7,411 nucleotides of DNA from CAISTG01 sp964455185 (lineage in GTDB: Bacteria > Patescibacteriota > Patescibacteriia > 2-01-FULL-39-33): contig CAYVUR010000028.1 in assembly GCA_964455185.1 (NCBI GenBank), forward strand, positions 1-7,411, read 5' to 3'. A program made the position numbers and the translations under genes. The notes under the pieces were generated by a model, which was not told where the DNA came from, made no database searches, and saw only the letters and a list, made by a program, of their open reading frames with translations. Below are positions 1 through 5,435 of the stretch, in pieces (the stretch's first letter is position 1; each line of letters begins with the position of its first letter).

Positions 1-33
1 TAATAAAAAAATAAATAATAAAAATTTTTTATC

Positions 34-42
34 TGTGGATAA
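34..42 (-). promoter_or_regulatory. Consensus DnaA box (single)
   Basis: The plus strand reads TGTGGATAA, the exact complement of the DnaA box consensus TTATCCACA. It sits in very AT-rich sequence just upstream of the -35 region of the lysine-rich protein gene. One 9-mer can arise by chance, and no second perfect box is visible in the window, so this may be a DnaA-responsive promoter element, the edge of an origin lying to the left, or coincidence. Confidence 0.35.
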
Positions 43-45
43 CTA

Positions 46-74
46 TTGTTGACAACTTTTTTTTGTGGTATAAT
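46..74 (+). promoter_or_regulatory. Sigma-70-type promoter for the lysine-rich protein gene
   Basis: The -10 is a perfect TATAAT at 69-74, preceded by TGG, which makes an extended -10 (TGN-TATAAT). Two overlapping -35 choices exist. TTGTTG at 46-51 gives the ideal 17-nt spacer. TTGACA at 49-54 matches consensus perfectly but leaves only 14 nt. The extended -10 makes a weak -35 tolerable. Transcription would start near 81 and give a 5' UTR of about 79 nt that contains the palindrome ATTTTGCAAAAT at 115-126. Confidence 0.75.
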
Positions 75-143
75 ATAAACAGTCAAAGTAATTTTGCGCA
101 CGTTAGTAAAAATTATTTTGCAAAATTTTTATCTTCAACAATG

Positions 144-156
144 AAAGGAGGTGATC
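144..156 (+). promoter_or_regulatory. Exceptionally strong Shine-Dalgarno
   Basis: The stretch AAAGGAGGTGATC contains 12 nt (145-156) exactly complementary to the canonical 16S rRNA 3' end (GATCACCTCCTT). The AGGAGG core ends 8 nt before the ATG at 160. Most SDs use 4-6 nt, so this points to very high translation of the small protein, and it fixes the start codon. Several other genes in this window have no SD at all. Confidence 0.85.
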
Positions 157-159
157 GTC

Positions 160-243
160 ATGGCAGCAAAGAAAAAAGTTGCAAAAAAGAAAGCCGTTAA
201 AAAAGTAGCTAAAAAGAAAGCAACAAAAAAGAAAAAGAAATAA
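160..243 (+). CDS. Tiny lysine-rich histone H1-like protein, 27 aa
   Basis: This 27-residue protein is made almost only of Lys, Ala, Val and Thr. Sixteen residues are lysine, arranged as AKKKA/VAKKK-type repeats that end in five lysines. It resembles the C-terminal tails of histone H1 and bacterial H1-like proteins (Hc1/AlgP type). Low-complexity tails of this kind bind nucleic acid without a fixed fold, so a role in DNA compaction or RNA/ribosome binding is likely but inferred. The gene is real despite its size: it has an extended -10 promoter, a near-perfect SD 8 nt before the ATG, and a strong terminator 13 nt after the TAA. It is monocistronic and convergent with the EndoQ gene. Low complexity makes homology searches uninformative. 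Confidence 0.85.
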   Translation: MAAKKKVAKKKAVKKVAKKKATKKKKK

Positions 244-255
244 GAATTTTCTCAA

Positions 256-298
256 AAACAAAAATCCACTCTTATGCGCAGGGAGTGGATTTTTGTTT
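256..298. terminator. Bidirectional intrinsic terminator
   Basis: A perfect 13-bp stem pairs 259-271 (CAAAAATCCACTC) with 283-295 (GAGTGGATTTTTG), extendable to 16 bp at 256-298, around an 11-nt loop at 272-282. The A-rich left flank and T-rich right flank give a U-tract in either direction. It can end both the plus-strand lysine-rich gene (stop at 241-243) and the convergent EndoQ gene (stop at 315). Confidence 0.9.
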
Positions 299-314
299 GT
301 ATAAAATTTAACTT

Positions 315-1553
315 TTAAATCAATTGATTTTGTTTTAATTGATCTAATTTAATTTTTACTTTACCATAAACACCATCATATCCAGCAGTTATAATAACTT
401 CACCACGACGCATTTTCATAATAGCTAAAGCTAATTCTAAACCAACTAATTTAATTAATTCTGTTTCATCAATATCAAGTAAAAGTGAAAATTCATTTAC
501 TTTATTAGTTATTTCTAAATATTTTTGAATTACTTTTTTTGATTGTTTATTAACATTATAAACATCAGCAATAATCTCTTGAAGTGGAATAATATTTTTA
601 TAAGCAACAAAATTTTCTGCTTGAACTTCTTTTCTATCAGCTAAAATATTAACACGATTAAGCACTCCTAAAGTTAAAACCTTACCACACTTAGGGCAAC
701 GATTGTTATACTTAATACTTTCTTCTGGTAAACAAGAAAATTGACAATCAGCGTGTCCATCGATATGATATTTTCCTTCTTCAGGAAAAAATTCTATCGT
801 GTACAAAAAACTTTTTCTATCATGTTTACTTAAAATTCTAAATAACTCATCATAACTAAAATTATTTTCAGAAAAATCAAAAACATTAGCCTCACGTCCC
901 AAATTAGCTAATGAATGAGCATCAGAATTAGATACTAAAAAAACTTTGTCCAATTGTGACAGACGCCAATTCATTGGCGGATCAGATGAAAGCCCAGTTT
1001 CAATTGCATAAATTCTGTCAGATAATTCTTCAAAACATTCTTCTATTGAATCAAAACCAGATTTAGAACCAAAAATAGAAAACCAAGGCGTCCAAACATG
1101 GGCTGGAATCACTAAAATTTTTTCATCTATTTCCCAACACAACTTAGCTAGCTTCTTGGCTGATAAGCCAATAATTGGTCGGCCATCTGATTTGAGATTA
1201 TAACCTCTGGTAATTAAGGCTTGATTAACTTTTTCTGCTACTTCAATATTAGGGAATAACAAAACAATATGAATGCGACGACACTTGTCGCCTTGTTTAT
1301 AAATACAACTAATTTCCGTTCCAATAATAAATCTGGTTTTTGAATATTTGTCTTTCAATTGATAAAATCCTGGATCAGTTTCAATTAAATTTTCTTTAAT
1401 AGATTCTAACCATTTAGAGTGAGTGCTATCTCCGGTCGTTATCAAATTAATACCTTTACGCTCACACCAATTAACAATAGCTGGTAATTCTAAATCACGC
1501 GAACAACCACGAGAGTATTTAGAATGAATATGTAAATCAGCAATTATTTTCAT
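315..1553 (-). CDS. EndoQ-family PHP-domain DNA repair endonuclease
   Basis: This 412-aa protein matches the endonuclease Q family (also TIGR00375; often misannotated in bacteria as 'UvrD helicase'). Characterised archaeal EndoQ nicks DNA 5' to uracil, hypoxanthine, xanthine and abasic sites. The PHP metal-site residues are visible: DLHIHSKYS (D6, H8, H10), GDSTH (D42, H45), GTEIS (E80), IPAHVWTPW (H152) and SNSDAHS (D211, H213). A four-Cys zinc site follows at C270, C274, C286 and C289 (CPKCGKxLTLGVLNRV). The C-terminal helical region ends with GEVIITAGYDGVYGKVKI (385-402), the segment shared with UvrD/PcrA C-termini that explains the misannotation. Length is typical (about 420 aa). The start is the only ATG before DLHIH. 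There is no SD, and the predicted 5' UTR is only about 10 nt. It has its own promoter and shares a terminator with the convergent lysine-rich gene. Confidence 0.9.
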   Translation of the reverse strand: MKIIADLHIHSKYSRGCSRDLELPAIVNWCERKGINLITTGDSTHSKWLESIKENLIETDPGFYQLKDKYSKTRFIIGTEISCIYKQGDKCRRIHIVLLFPNIEVAEKVNQALITRGYNLKSDGRPIIGLSAKKLAKLCWEIDEKILVIPAHVWTPWFSIFGSKSGFDSIEECFEELSDRIYAIETGLSSDPPMNWRLSQLDKVFLVSNSDAHSLANLGREANVFDFSENNFSYDELFRILSKHDRKSFLYTIEFFPEEGKYHIDGHADCQFSCLPEESIKYNNRCPKCGKVLTLGVLNRVNILADRKEVQAENFVAYKNIIPLQEIIADVYNVNKQSKKVIQKYLEITNKVNEFSLLLDIDETELIKLVGLELALAIMKMRRGEVIITAGYDGVYGKVKIKLDQLKQNQLI

Positions 1554-1570
1554 AAATATTTTCTGGCTTT

Positions 1571-1599
1571 ATTTTAATCTGAAGCGGCTTTTTTGGCAA
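1571..1599 (-). promoter_or_regulatory. Promoter for the EndoQ gene
   Basis: On the minus strand TTGCCA (1594-1599) is followed by a 17-nt spacer and TAAAAT (1571-1576). Transcription would start near 1564, about 10 nt before the ATG, so the mRNA would be nearly leaderless. This agrees with the absence of an SD. Confidence 0.5.
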
Positions 1600-1637
1600 A
1601 TTAAAAATAATGACAATTGTAAATCAACATCAAAAAT

Positions 1638-1679
1638 AACCAAAAAGAAAACCGCCTAACTCAAGGTGAGCAAGGCGGT
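1638..1679 (-). terminator. Intrinsic terminator of the lipoprotein gene
   Basis: Outer stem ACCGCCT (1651-1657) pairs with AGGCGGT (1673-1679), and inner stem CTCA (1660-1663) with TGAG (1667-1670). Read on the minus strand, the hairpin is followed by a TTTTCTTTTT tract at 1650-1641. It lies about 70 nt downstream of the stop codon at 1748. The 3' UTR between them (1680-1747) is GC-richer than the surroundings and contains a CCTTAAGG palindrome. Confidence 0.8.
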
Positions 1680-1747
1680 AAAAGGGTAAGAGTAAAAGAG
1701 AGCGTGGTGCTTCGGAGTTCCCTTAAGGAAGGAGGACTGAGAGGTGA

Positions 1748-2068
1748 TTATCTACTACGGCTAGCTTTGGGATTTAATTCCCAGTAGTAATAACCATAAG
1801 TCGCCTCACGATTAACTCGAGGCGGCGCTGGCTTGTTAGTATGATGGTAGTAATTGATATCATTGTCTCCTGCACGATACACAGGAGTATATGTCGTCGA
1901 CTTCGAAGGACTCGTATACACCCTAAATAACGGGCGGTGACTGACTGGCGACCCAGCATCACCGATCCAGTCACGCACGCCTTGAACCGGACCGGCCATA
2001 CTAGCACAACCACCCATTATCAATACTAGAACTAGAAAAACAGACGCAGACATAAAGTACTTAACCAT
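1748..2068 (-). CDS. Small predicted lipoprotein of unknown family
   Basis: This 106-aa protein starts with MVKYFMSAS, a hydrophobic stretch (FLVLVLIMGG, 11-20) and Cys21, so it looks like a lipoprotein signal peptide with lipobox MGGC. The -3 Met is unusual for a lipobox. The mature part is short, without further cysteines, and rich in Tyr, Pro, Arg and Ser, with a Tyr/His cluster (NYYHHTNKPAPPR) and YGYYYWELNP near the end. I do not recognise the family. The start is supported by AAGGAG at 2076-2081, 7 nt upstream. It is a single-gene unit with a strong promoter and terminator. Its GC content (close to half by eye) and codon use (GCG, CCG, CGC, TCG) differ sharply from the AT-rich genes around it, which suggests recent acquisition or unusual constraint. 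Confidence 0.75.
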   Translation of the reverse strand: MVKYFMSASVFLVLVLIMGGCASMAGPVQGVRDWIGDAGSPVSHRPLFRVYTSPSKSTTYTPVYRAGDNDINYYHHTNKPAPPRVNREATYGYYYWELNPKASRSR

Positions 2069-2117
2069 TATTCTTCTCCTTATTTTATTATAATTTACAA
2101 AACTTCAATACATTATA

Positions 2118-2146
2118 ATTATAGCACACTTTTAATAAAAAGTCAA
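2118..2146 (-). promoter_or_regulatory. Strong promoter for the lipoprotein gene
   Basis: On the minus strand TTGACT (2141-2146), a 17-nt spacer and TATAAT (2118-2123) are seen, with TGC directly before the -10 (extended -10). Transcription would start near 2111, giving a 5' UTR of about 43 nt that contains the SD. Confidence 0.85.
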
Positions 2147-2199
2147 TAGATAATAATTATTTTTATTTAATTTTAGATAAAAAATAACCCTAAAAAATT

Positions 2200-3267
2200 C
2201 TATAACCCACAAACATCTGTAAAAGATTCGCAAGTTGACGCTTTACTAATACATTCTATTTTTTGTAAAGACCACTTAGCACATTCTTTCAAACAAGATT
2301 TATAACCATCATCAAATAAAGCTTGATTAGCATTGGGAACTAATGTTAAACATTTATTAACATAATTTTTACAAGCTTTATCACATGAATTAGATGACTG
2401 GTTTTCTTTACAAATTGACTTTAATTCATTTAATAAATTTATAATTTCTTGCTCTAACTTATTAATTTCTTTTAAAAATTCATCTTCATTTACTGATTCT
2501 TTGATTTTTTTCATTTCCTCATCATTAGGCATATAGCCACTTGGCATTTCTGCTGATCCGGGTGGGAGAGGCTTGGCATCAGCATCTAAAGGCCAGCCGG
2601 GTGGCGGTATAGGATTACCATCAAGATCTGGCGGCCAAGAAGCTGGCGGTATTTGATTACCGTCAAGATCAACAGACCAAGAACCGGGAAGAGAAATACT
2701 ACCATCATAATCTCTTGGACATTCTCCGGGTGGAAAAGGTTTGTTGTTTTCATCTAAAGGCCAACCGGGCGGTGGGACAACACCACCATCAAGATCTGGC
2801 GGCCAAGAAGCTGGCGGTATTTGATTACCGTCAAGATCAACAGACCAAGAACCGGGAACAGCAATACTGCCATCATAATCACGAGCACAAACTCCTGGAT
2901 GTTTATCGGGTTTATTATTATTAGCTATTTTAGTTTTTAATAATAATTCTGCATACCCATCTTTATAATCTCTTAAATCCTTTAACTGATCTTCTAAATT
3001 TTTTAATTCTTGATTAAATTTTTGCTGGTCATTACAAGAACTTAATAAATTTTTTTTCAATTCTGAACTTTTAATTTTTTCTAATAAGTTCTGATATTTT
3101 TTTACAACAAAATCACCATCACTAGATAAATCTACTTGGTTTGTACTTTCTGTGTTGTTTTGATTAGAATCAATATTTGACTCAAAACCATTAAATAAAA
3201 CATAGCTAGCAACTCCTACGGCAGCGACAATTGAAACTCCACCAATAATTAATAAATTTTTATTCAT
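2200..3267 (-). CDS. Membrane-anchored repeat protein with Cys-rich C-terminal domain
   Basis: This 355-aa protein of unrecognised family has a clear architecture. An N-terminal membrane anchor (about 5-25, LLIIGGVSIVAAVGVASYVLF) is followed by a polar Asn/Ser/Asp linker and a helical, probably coiled-coil segment (53-115). Eight tandem 14-residue repeats follow (127-238), then a second charged helix (247-288) and a cysteine-rich C-terminal domain (295-355; C295, C299, C306, C325, C329, C339, C346, C353) ending CGL. The DxDG cores in the repeats resemble Ca-binding loops. The C-terminal domain is shared with the gene immediately upstream. Anchor plus many cysteines suggests an extracytoplasmic protein with disulfides. 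The gene lies 20 nt after that neighbour, with no SD before its ATG, so the two are probably co-transcribed. No hairpin terminator is visible after the stop, only T-rich sequence (2160-2199). Function unknown. Confidence 0.85.
   Translation of the reverse strand: MNKNLLIIGGVSIVAAVGVASYVLFNGFESNIDSNQNNTESTNQVDLSSDGDFVVKKYQNLLEKIKSSELKKNLLSSCNDQQKFNQELKNLEDQLKDLRDYKDGYAELLLKTKIANNNKPDKHPGVCARDYDGSIAVPGSWSVDLDGNQIPPASWPPDLDGGVVPPPGWPLDENNKPFPPGECPRDYDGSISLPGSWSVDLDGNQIPPASWPPDLDGNPIPPPGWPLDADAKPLPPGSAEMPSGYMPNDEEMKKIKESVNEDEFLKEINKLEQEIINLLNELKSICKENQSSNSCDKACKNYVNKCLTLVPNANQALFDDGYKSCLKECAKWSLQKIECISKASTCESFTDVCGL
2554..2889 (-). repeat. Eight tandem 42-bp (14-aa) repeats in two 168-bp blocks
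   Basis: Residues 127-238 are exactly eight 14-residue units with consensus W-x-x-D-x-D-G-x-x-x-P-P-x-[SG]. Examples are WSVDLDGNQIPPAS and WPPDLDGNPIPPPG. Units 1 and 5 begin with Cys instead of Trp (CARDYDG, CPRDYDG). Units 4 and 8 have degenerate cores (WPLDENNKPFPPGE, WPLDADAKPLPPGS). Units 1-4 and 5-8 form two blocks of 56 residues. At DNA level 2617-2690 and 2785-2858 are identical over 74 bp at a 168-bp offset, so the block duplication is recent or homogenised. The region is also GC-richer than its flanks. Confidence 0.9.
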
Positions 3268-3287
3268 ATTTTATTAATTAAACTTTA

Positions 3288-3686
3288 TTATAACCCACAT
3301 TTAGTAGAAATGTCTTCACAATTAGAAGAATTAATTACACATTCTATTTTTTGTAAAGACCATTTAGCACATTCTTTAAGGCAAGAATTATATTGATTGT
3401 TAAGTGAGGCCTCACTATTAATATTGGATTGTTTTGAACTTAAACATAATAAATAATAACCACAAGCCGATTCACATGCGTTGGAAATATCAGTGGTTTC
3501 TTTAGTTTCTTCTAAAGTATTAACTTCAGAATTTGTTTCAGTGTTTGATGAAGTTGAAGTTTGATAAAATTCAGAATTTAATGATTCTTGATTGCTATTT
3601 TTCTTAGTTTGAGTCAATACAACTAAGCTCACTGAGATAATTAATACTAAGATAACAATAATGGCAACAATAATTTTTTTGTTCAT
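3288..3686 (-). CDS. Small membrane-anchored Cys-rich domain protein
   Basis: This 132-aa protein has an N-terminal membrane anchor (5-25, IIVAIIVILVLIISVSLVVLT), a Ser/Thr/Asn/Glu-rich linker (30-68) and an eight-cysteine domain (C71, C75, C81, C102, C106, C116, C123, C130) ending CGL. The domain is paralogous to the C-terminus of the 355-aa neighbour. SCLKECAKWSLQKIEC is identical in both, and the spacing CX3C...CX3CX9CX6CX6C is conserved. Short stretches of the two genes are identical at DNA level (24 nt at 3339-3362 versus 2251-2274). It probably sits outside the membrane with disulfide bonds. The ATG has no SD. It follows tRNA-Pro(GGG) by 53 nt with no convincing promoter between, so it may be transcribed from the tRNA promoter. 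Family and function not recognised. Confidence 0.8.
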   Translation of the reverse strand: MNKKIIVAIIVILVLIISVSLVVLTQTKKNSNQESLNSEFYQTSTSSNTETNSEVNTLEETKETTDISNACESACGYYLLCLSSKQSNINSEASLNNQYNSCLKECAKWSLQKIECVINSSNCEDISTKCGL

Positions 3687-3739
3687 AAATTTTATTATTT
3701 AATTAATTATTTAATTTAATCAATCTATTAATCAATATA

Positions 3740-3810
3740 TCGGGGTGCGGAGAATTGAACTCCGTCTACACCCACCCCATGGGCGCGTACTACCGTCATA
3801 CTCCACCCCG
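3740..3810 (-). tRNA. tRNA-Pro(GGG)
   Basis: The minus strand folds as a complete cloverleaf of 71 nt. The acceptor pairs CGGGGTG with CACCCCG, with discriminator A. The D-arm is GTA/TAC around a GG-containing loop. The anticodon stem pairs CGCCC with GGGTG, with loop ATGGGGT (anticodon GGG), and the T-arm pairs CGGAG with CTCCG around TTCAATT. C1 and the CGGGG start are typical of tRNA-Pro. CCA is not encoded (TAT follows A73) and must be added enzymatically, unlike the other tRNA-Pro in this window. Confidence 0.92.
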
Positions 3811-3820
3811 TGATTAATTT

Positions 3821-3849
3821 ATTTTAAAATAATTTAATATTATTTTCAA
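3821..3849 (-). promoter_or_regulatory. Promoter of the tRNA-Pro(GGG) unit
   Basis: On the minus strand TTGAAA (3844-3849), a 17-nt spacer and TAAAAT (3821-3826) place the start near 3814, a few nt before the tRNA. It directly abuts the T-tract of the upstream terminator. It probably also drives the two membrane-protein genes downstream of the tRNA. Confidence 0.65.
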
Positions 3850-3850
3850 G

Positions 3851-3885
3851 AAAAAACTCCTATATTGTTAAAACAATATAGGAGT
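3851..3885 (-). terminator. Intrinsic terminator of the phe/aminotransferase operon
   Basis: A perfect 14-bp inverted repeat pairs ACTCCTATATTGTT (3856-3869) with AACAATATAGGAGT (3872-3885). On the minus strand it is followed by a run of T (3856-3851). It lies 11 nt after the stop codon of the 90-aa gene and separates this operon from the tRNA promoter. Confidence 0.9.
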
Positions 3886-3896
3886 AATTTAATGTT

Positions 3897-4169
3897 TTAT
3901 TCTTCATCAAAAGAATCAGAAAAACAAGTGTTACCAGAAAGAACAAAAGGGCAACCTCGACCCACACGAAATAAGTATTGACAAGTTATTTTTGACATAC
4001 GTCCTAATTTATAATTTTGTAATTGAGGACAATAAATTAATTGATTAAGTTTTTCGTTTAAAACCAAGATAGTTATAGTGTTTGGTAAATAATAAGGGCA
4101 TTTTTTATCACTTAATTCTTTACCTGTGGCAATCTTTTGTGCCACATTAATTAAATTTTTTTCTTCCAA
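3897..4169 (-). CDS. Small cysteine-rich protein of unknown function (TTG start)
   Basis: This 90-aa soluble-looking protein has no signal or membrane segment. It has five cysteines at C24, C47, C63, C73 and C82, three of them in Cys-Pro pairs (CPYY, YCPQL, CPFV). The pattern could bind a metal or an iron-sulfur cluster, but I recognise no family. The C-terminus is acidic (SDSFDEE). The start is TTG, supported by a strong SD 8 nt upstream, and no in-frame ATG lies between SD and TTG. It begins 37 nt after the aminotransferase stop and is followed by the operon terminator, so it is the last gene of the phe operon. Location suggests a link with aromatic amino acid metabolism, but nothing in the protein shows it. 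Confidence 0.75.
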   Translation of the reverse strand: MEEKNLINVAQKIATGKELSDKKCPYYLPNTITILVLNEKLNQLIYCPQLQNYKLGRMSKITCQYLFRVGRGCPFVLSGNTCFSDSFDEE

Positions 4170-4177
4170 AGTTTTAT

Positions 4178-4184
4178 CCTCCTT
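4178..4184 (-). promoter_or_regulatory. Strong SD that fixes a TTG start
   Basis: On the minus strand AAGGAGG (within AAAGGAGGA, 4177-4185) lies 8 nt before the TTG at 4167-4169. This is near-optimal spacing and is the main reason for accepting the TTG start of the 90-aa protein. Confidence 0.8.
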
Positions 4185-4206
4185 TCTATAATTTTAATTA
4201 ATAGTT

Positions 4207-5385
4207 TTAATTAGAAATATACTCTCCAATTATTTGCAAGCCTTTAACTAAAATATTCTCTGGACCAGCATAAGATATGCGAGCCCAATTACCATAACAC
4301 TGACCAAAAGCTTGACCCGGAGTTATCCCAACTCCTTTCTCTAATAAAATATCGGCTAATTCTTTAGTATCATTTAAACCCTTTCTTTTTAAAACTGATT
4401 TAAAATTAATAAACGAATAAAATGCTCCTTGGGGCGAAGTTAGTTCAAGACTATGTTCACAACACCAATTAATTATTAATTGACGTTTACGTAATAATGC
4501 TGGCAACTGTTTTTGAGTATGCTGTAAATTATGGCATAATTCTTGTGTTGCAAGCAAAGCGAAAACATTAGGACAACCAGCCATATTAGAAATTACTACT
4601 GCTAATGCCTTAATAAATTCCTCAGGACCATGGACAAATCCTAATCGATAACCAGGAATTCGTAAACTTTTTGATCCGGAACCGACAGTAATTGTTCTTT
4701 CTGCCATACCTTCAATTGTGGCAAAAGGAACAAATTCTGCATCGTCAAAAACTAGTCCAGCATAAGTCTCATCGGCAATGACAAAAATATTATAATCAGA
4801 AATAATTTTTGCCACACTTTCTAACTCCTGTCTAGACCAAACACGACCCGTTGGATTAACTGGATTATTAATAACCAATACACTAAGCTGTTTAAATTTC
4901 TCAGCCATATTTAACTCGATTTTTAATAATTCGAGATCGGGAGAGAATTTTATTGGCTTGTTTGGTATTAATATAGGATTAAGCTGTAATAGTTTAGCTG
5001 TATCGGCATAAGTATAGCCGGGACCAAACCATAAAACTCTATTACCAGGACAACACAATGTCATTAAAACATAAGAAATCATTGATCTAGCTCCATTAGT
5101 TATTGCTACTTGTTTAATTGATCCATCTCCTATGCCTAATGACTTAAAATAATCTGCTACTGCTTGACGCGCTGCAGCACTACCAATAGCAGAAACATAG
5201 CCAGCGTAACCTGCTTGATTTATTAAGTTACAAATACTTGAATGTAATTCTTCTGGAGGATCCATTTCTGGCTGACCAATAGCTAAATTACATTCAACTT
5301 TACTGGCTTTAACTGCATAAATTCCTAATAATTGTGGTTGCTCTTCTAAAAGTTCTTTAAGTCTCCGATTTCTTGGCTTACTCAT
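4207..5385 (-). CDS. PLP-dependent aminotransferase, class I/II (probable aromatic/aspartate type)
   Basis: This 392-aa fold-type I aminotransferase has all the hallmark residues. NLAIGQPEMDPP (33-44) is the N-terminal substrate loop. Y124 lies in GPGYTY. N177 lies in NNPVNPTG, D205 and Y208 in IADETY, and the PLP Schiff-base lysine K239 in GSGSKS, followed by PGYRLGF with R247. R369 in NWARISYAGP would bind the substrate carboxylate. Length is typical. The family covers aspartate, aromatic and alanine aminotransferases, and sequence alone does not set specificity. The pheA gene upstream makes phenylpyruvate-to-phenylalanine transamination the likely job. The ATG has an SD (AAGGAG, 5392-5397) 6 nt upstream. 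The 212-nt gap to pheA holds an aromatic-rich leader ORF and alternative hairpins, so expression may be attenuated separately. Confidence 0.9.
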   Translation of the reverse strand: MSKPRNRRLKELLEEQPQLLGIYAVKASKVECNLAIGQPEMDPPEELHSSICNLINQAGYAGYVSAIGSAAARQAVADYFKSLGIGDGSIKQVAITNGARSMISYVLMTLCCPGNRVLWFGPGYTYADTAKLLQLNPILIPNKPIKFSPDLELLKIELNMAEKFKQLSVLVINNPVNPTGRVWSRQELESVAKIISDYNIFVIADETYAGLVFDDAEFVPFATIEGMAERTITVGSGSKSLRIPGYRLGFVHGPEEFIKALAVVISNMAGCPNVFALLATQELCHNLQHTQKQLPALLRKRQLIINWCCEHSLELTSPQGAFYSFINFKSVLKRKGLNDTKELADILLEKGVGITPGQAFGQCYGNWARISYAGPENILVKGLQIIGEYISN

Positions 5386-5435
5386 AACTTTCTCCTTTCT
5401 AAGTTTGAATTAAAATAAATATAAAATTGTAAAGT

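Noticed and set aside
141..197. Plus-strand ATG at 141 opening an 18-codon frame
   Set aside because: Its first codons are the Shine-Dalgarno of the lysine-rich gene, and it has no ribosome binding site of its own.
1774..2013. Minus-strand ORF of 79 codons overlapping the lipoprotein gene
   Set aside because: It lies in another frame of the lipoprotein gene, has no SD, and its product is basic and low in structure. The lipoprotein frame has the SD and signal peptide.
2715..2924. Plus-strand ORF of 69 codons
   Set aside because: It is antisense to the repeat region of the 355-aa protein, and its openness follows from the repeat composition. No SD or promoter supports it.
3740..3810. Possible tmRNA 3' end, suggested by the T-arm-like GAATTGAACTCCG
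   Set aside because: The segment folds as a complete 71-nt cloverleaf with anticodon GGG and a full anticodon arm, so it is tRNA-Pro.
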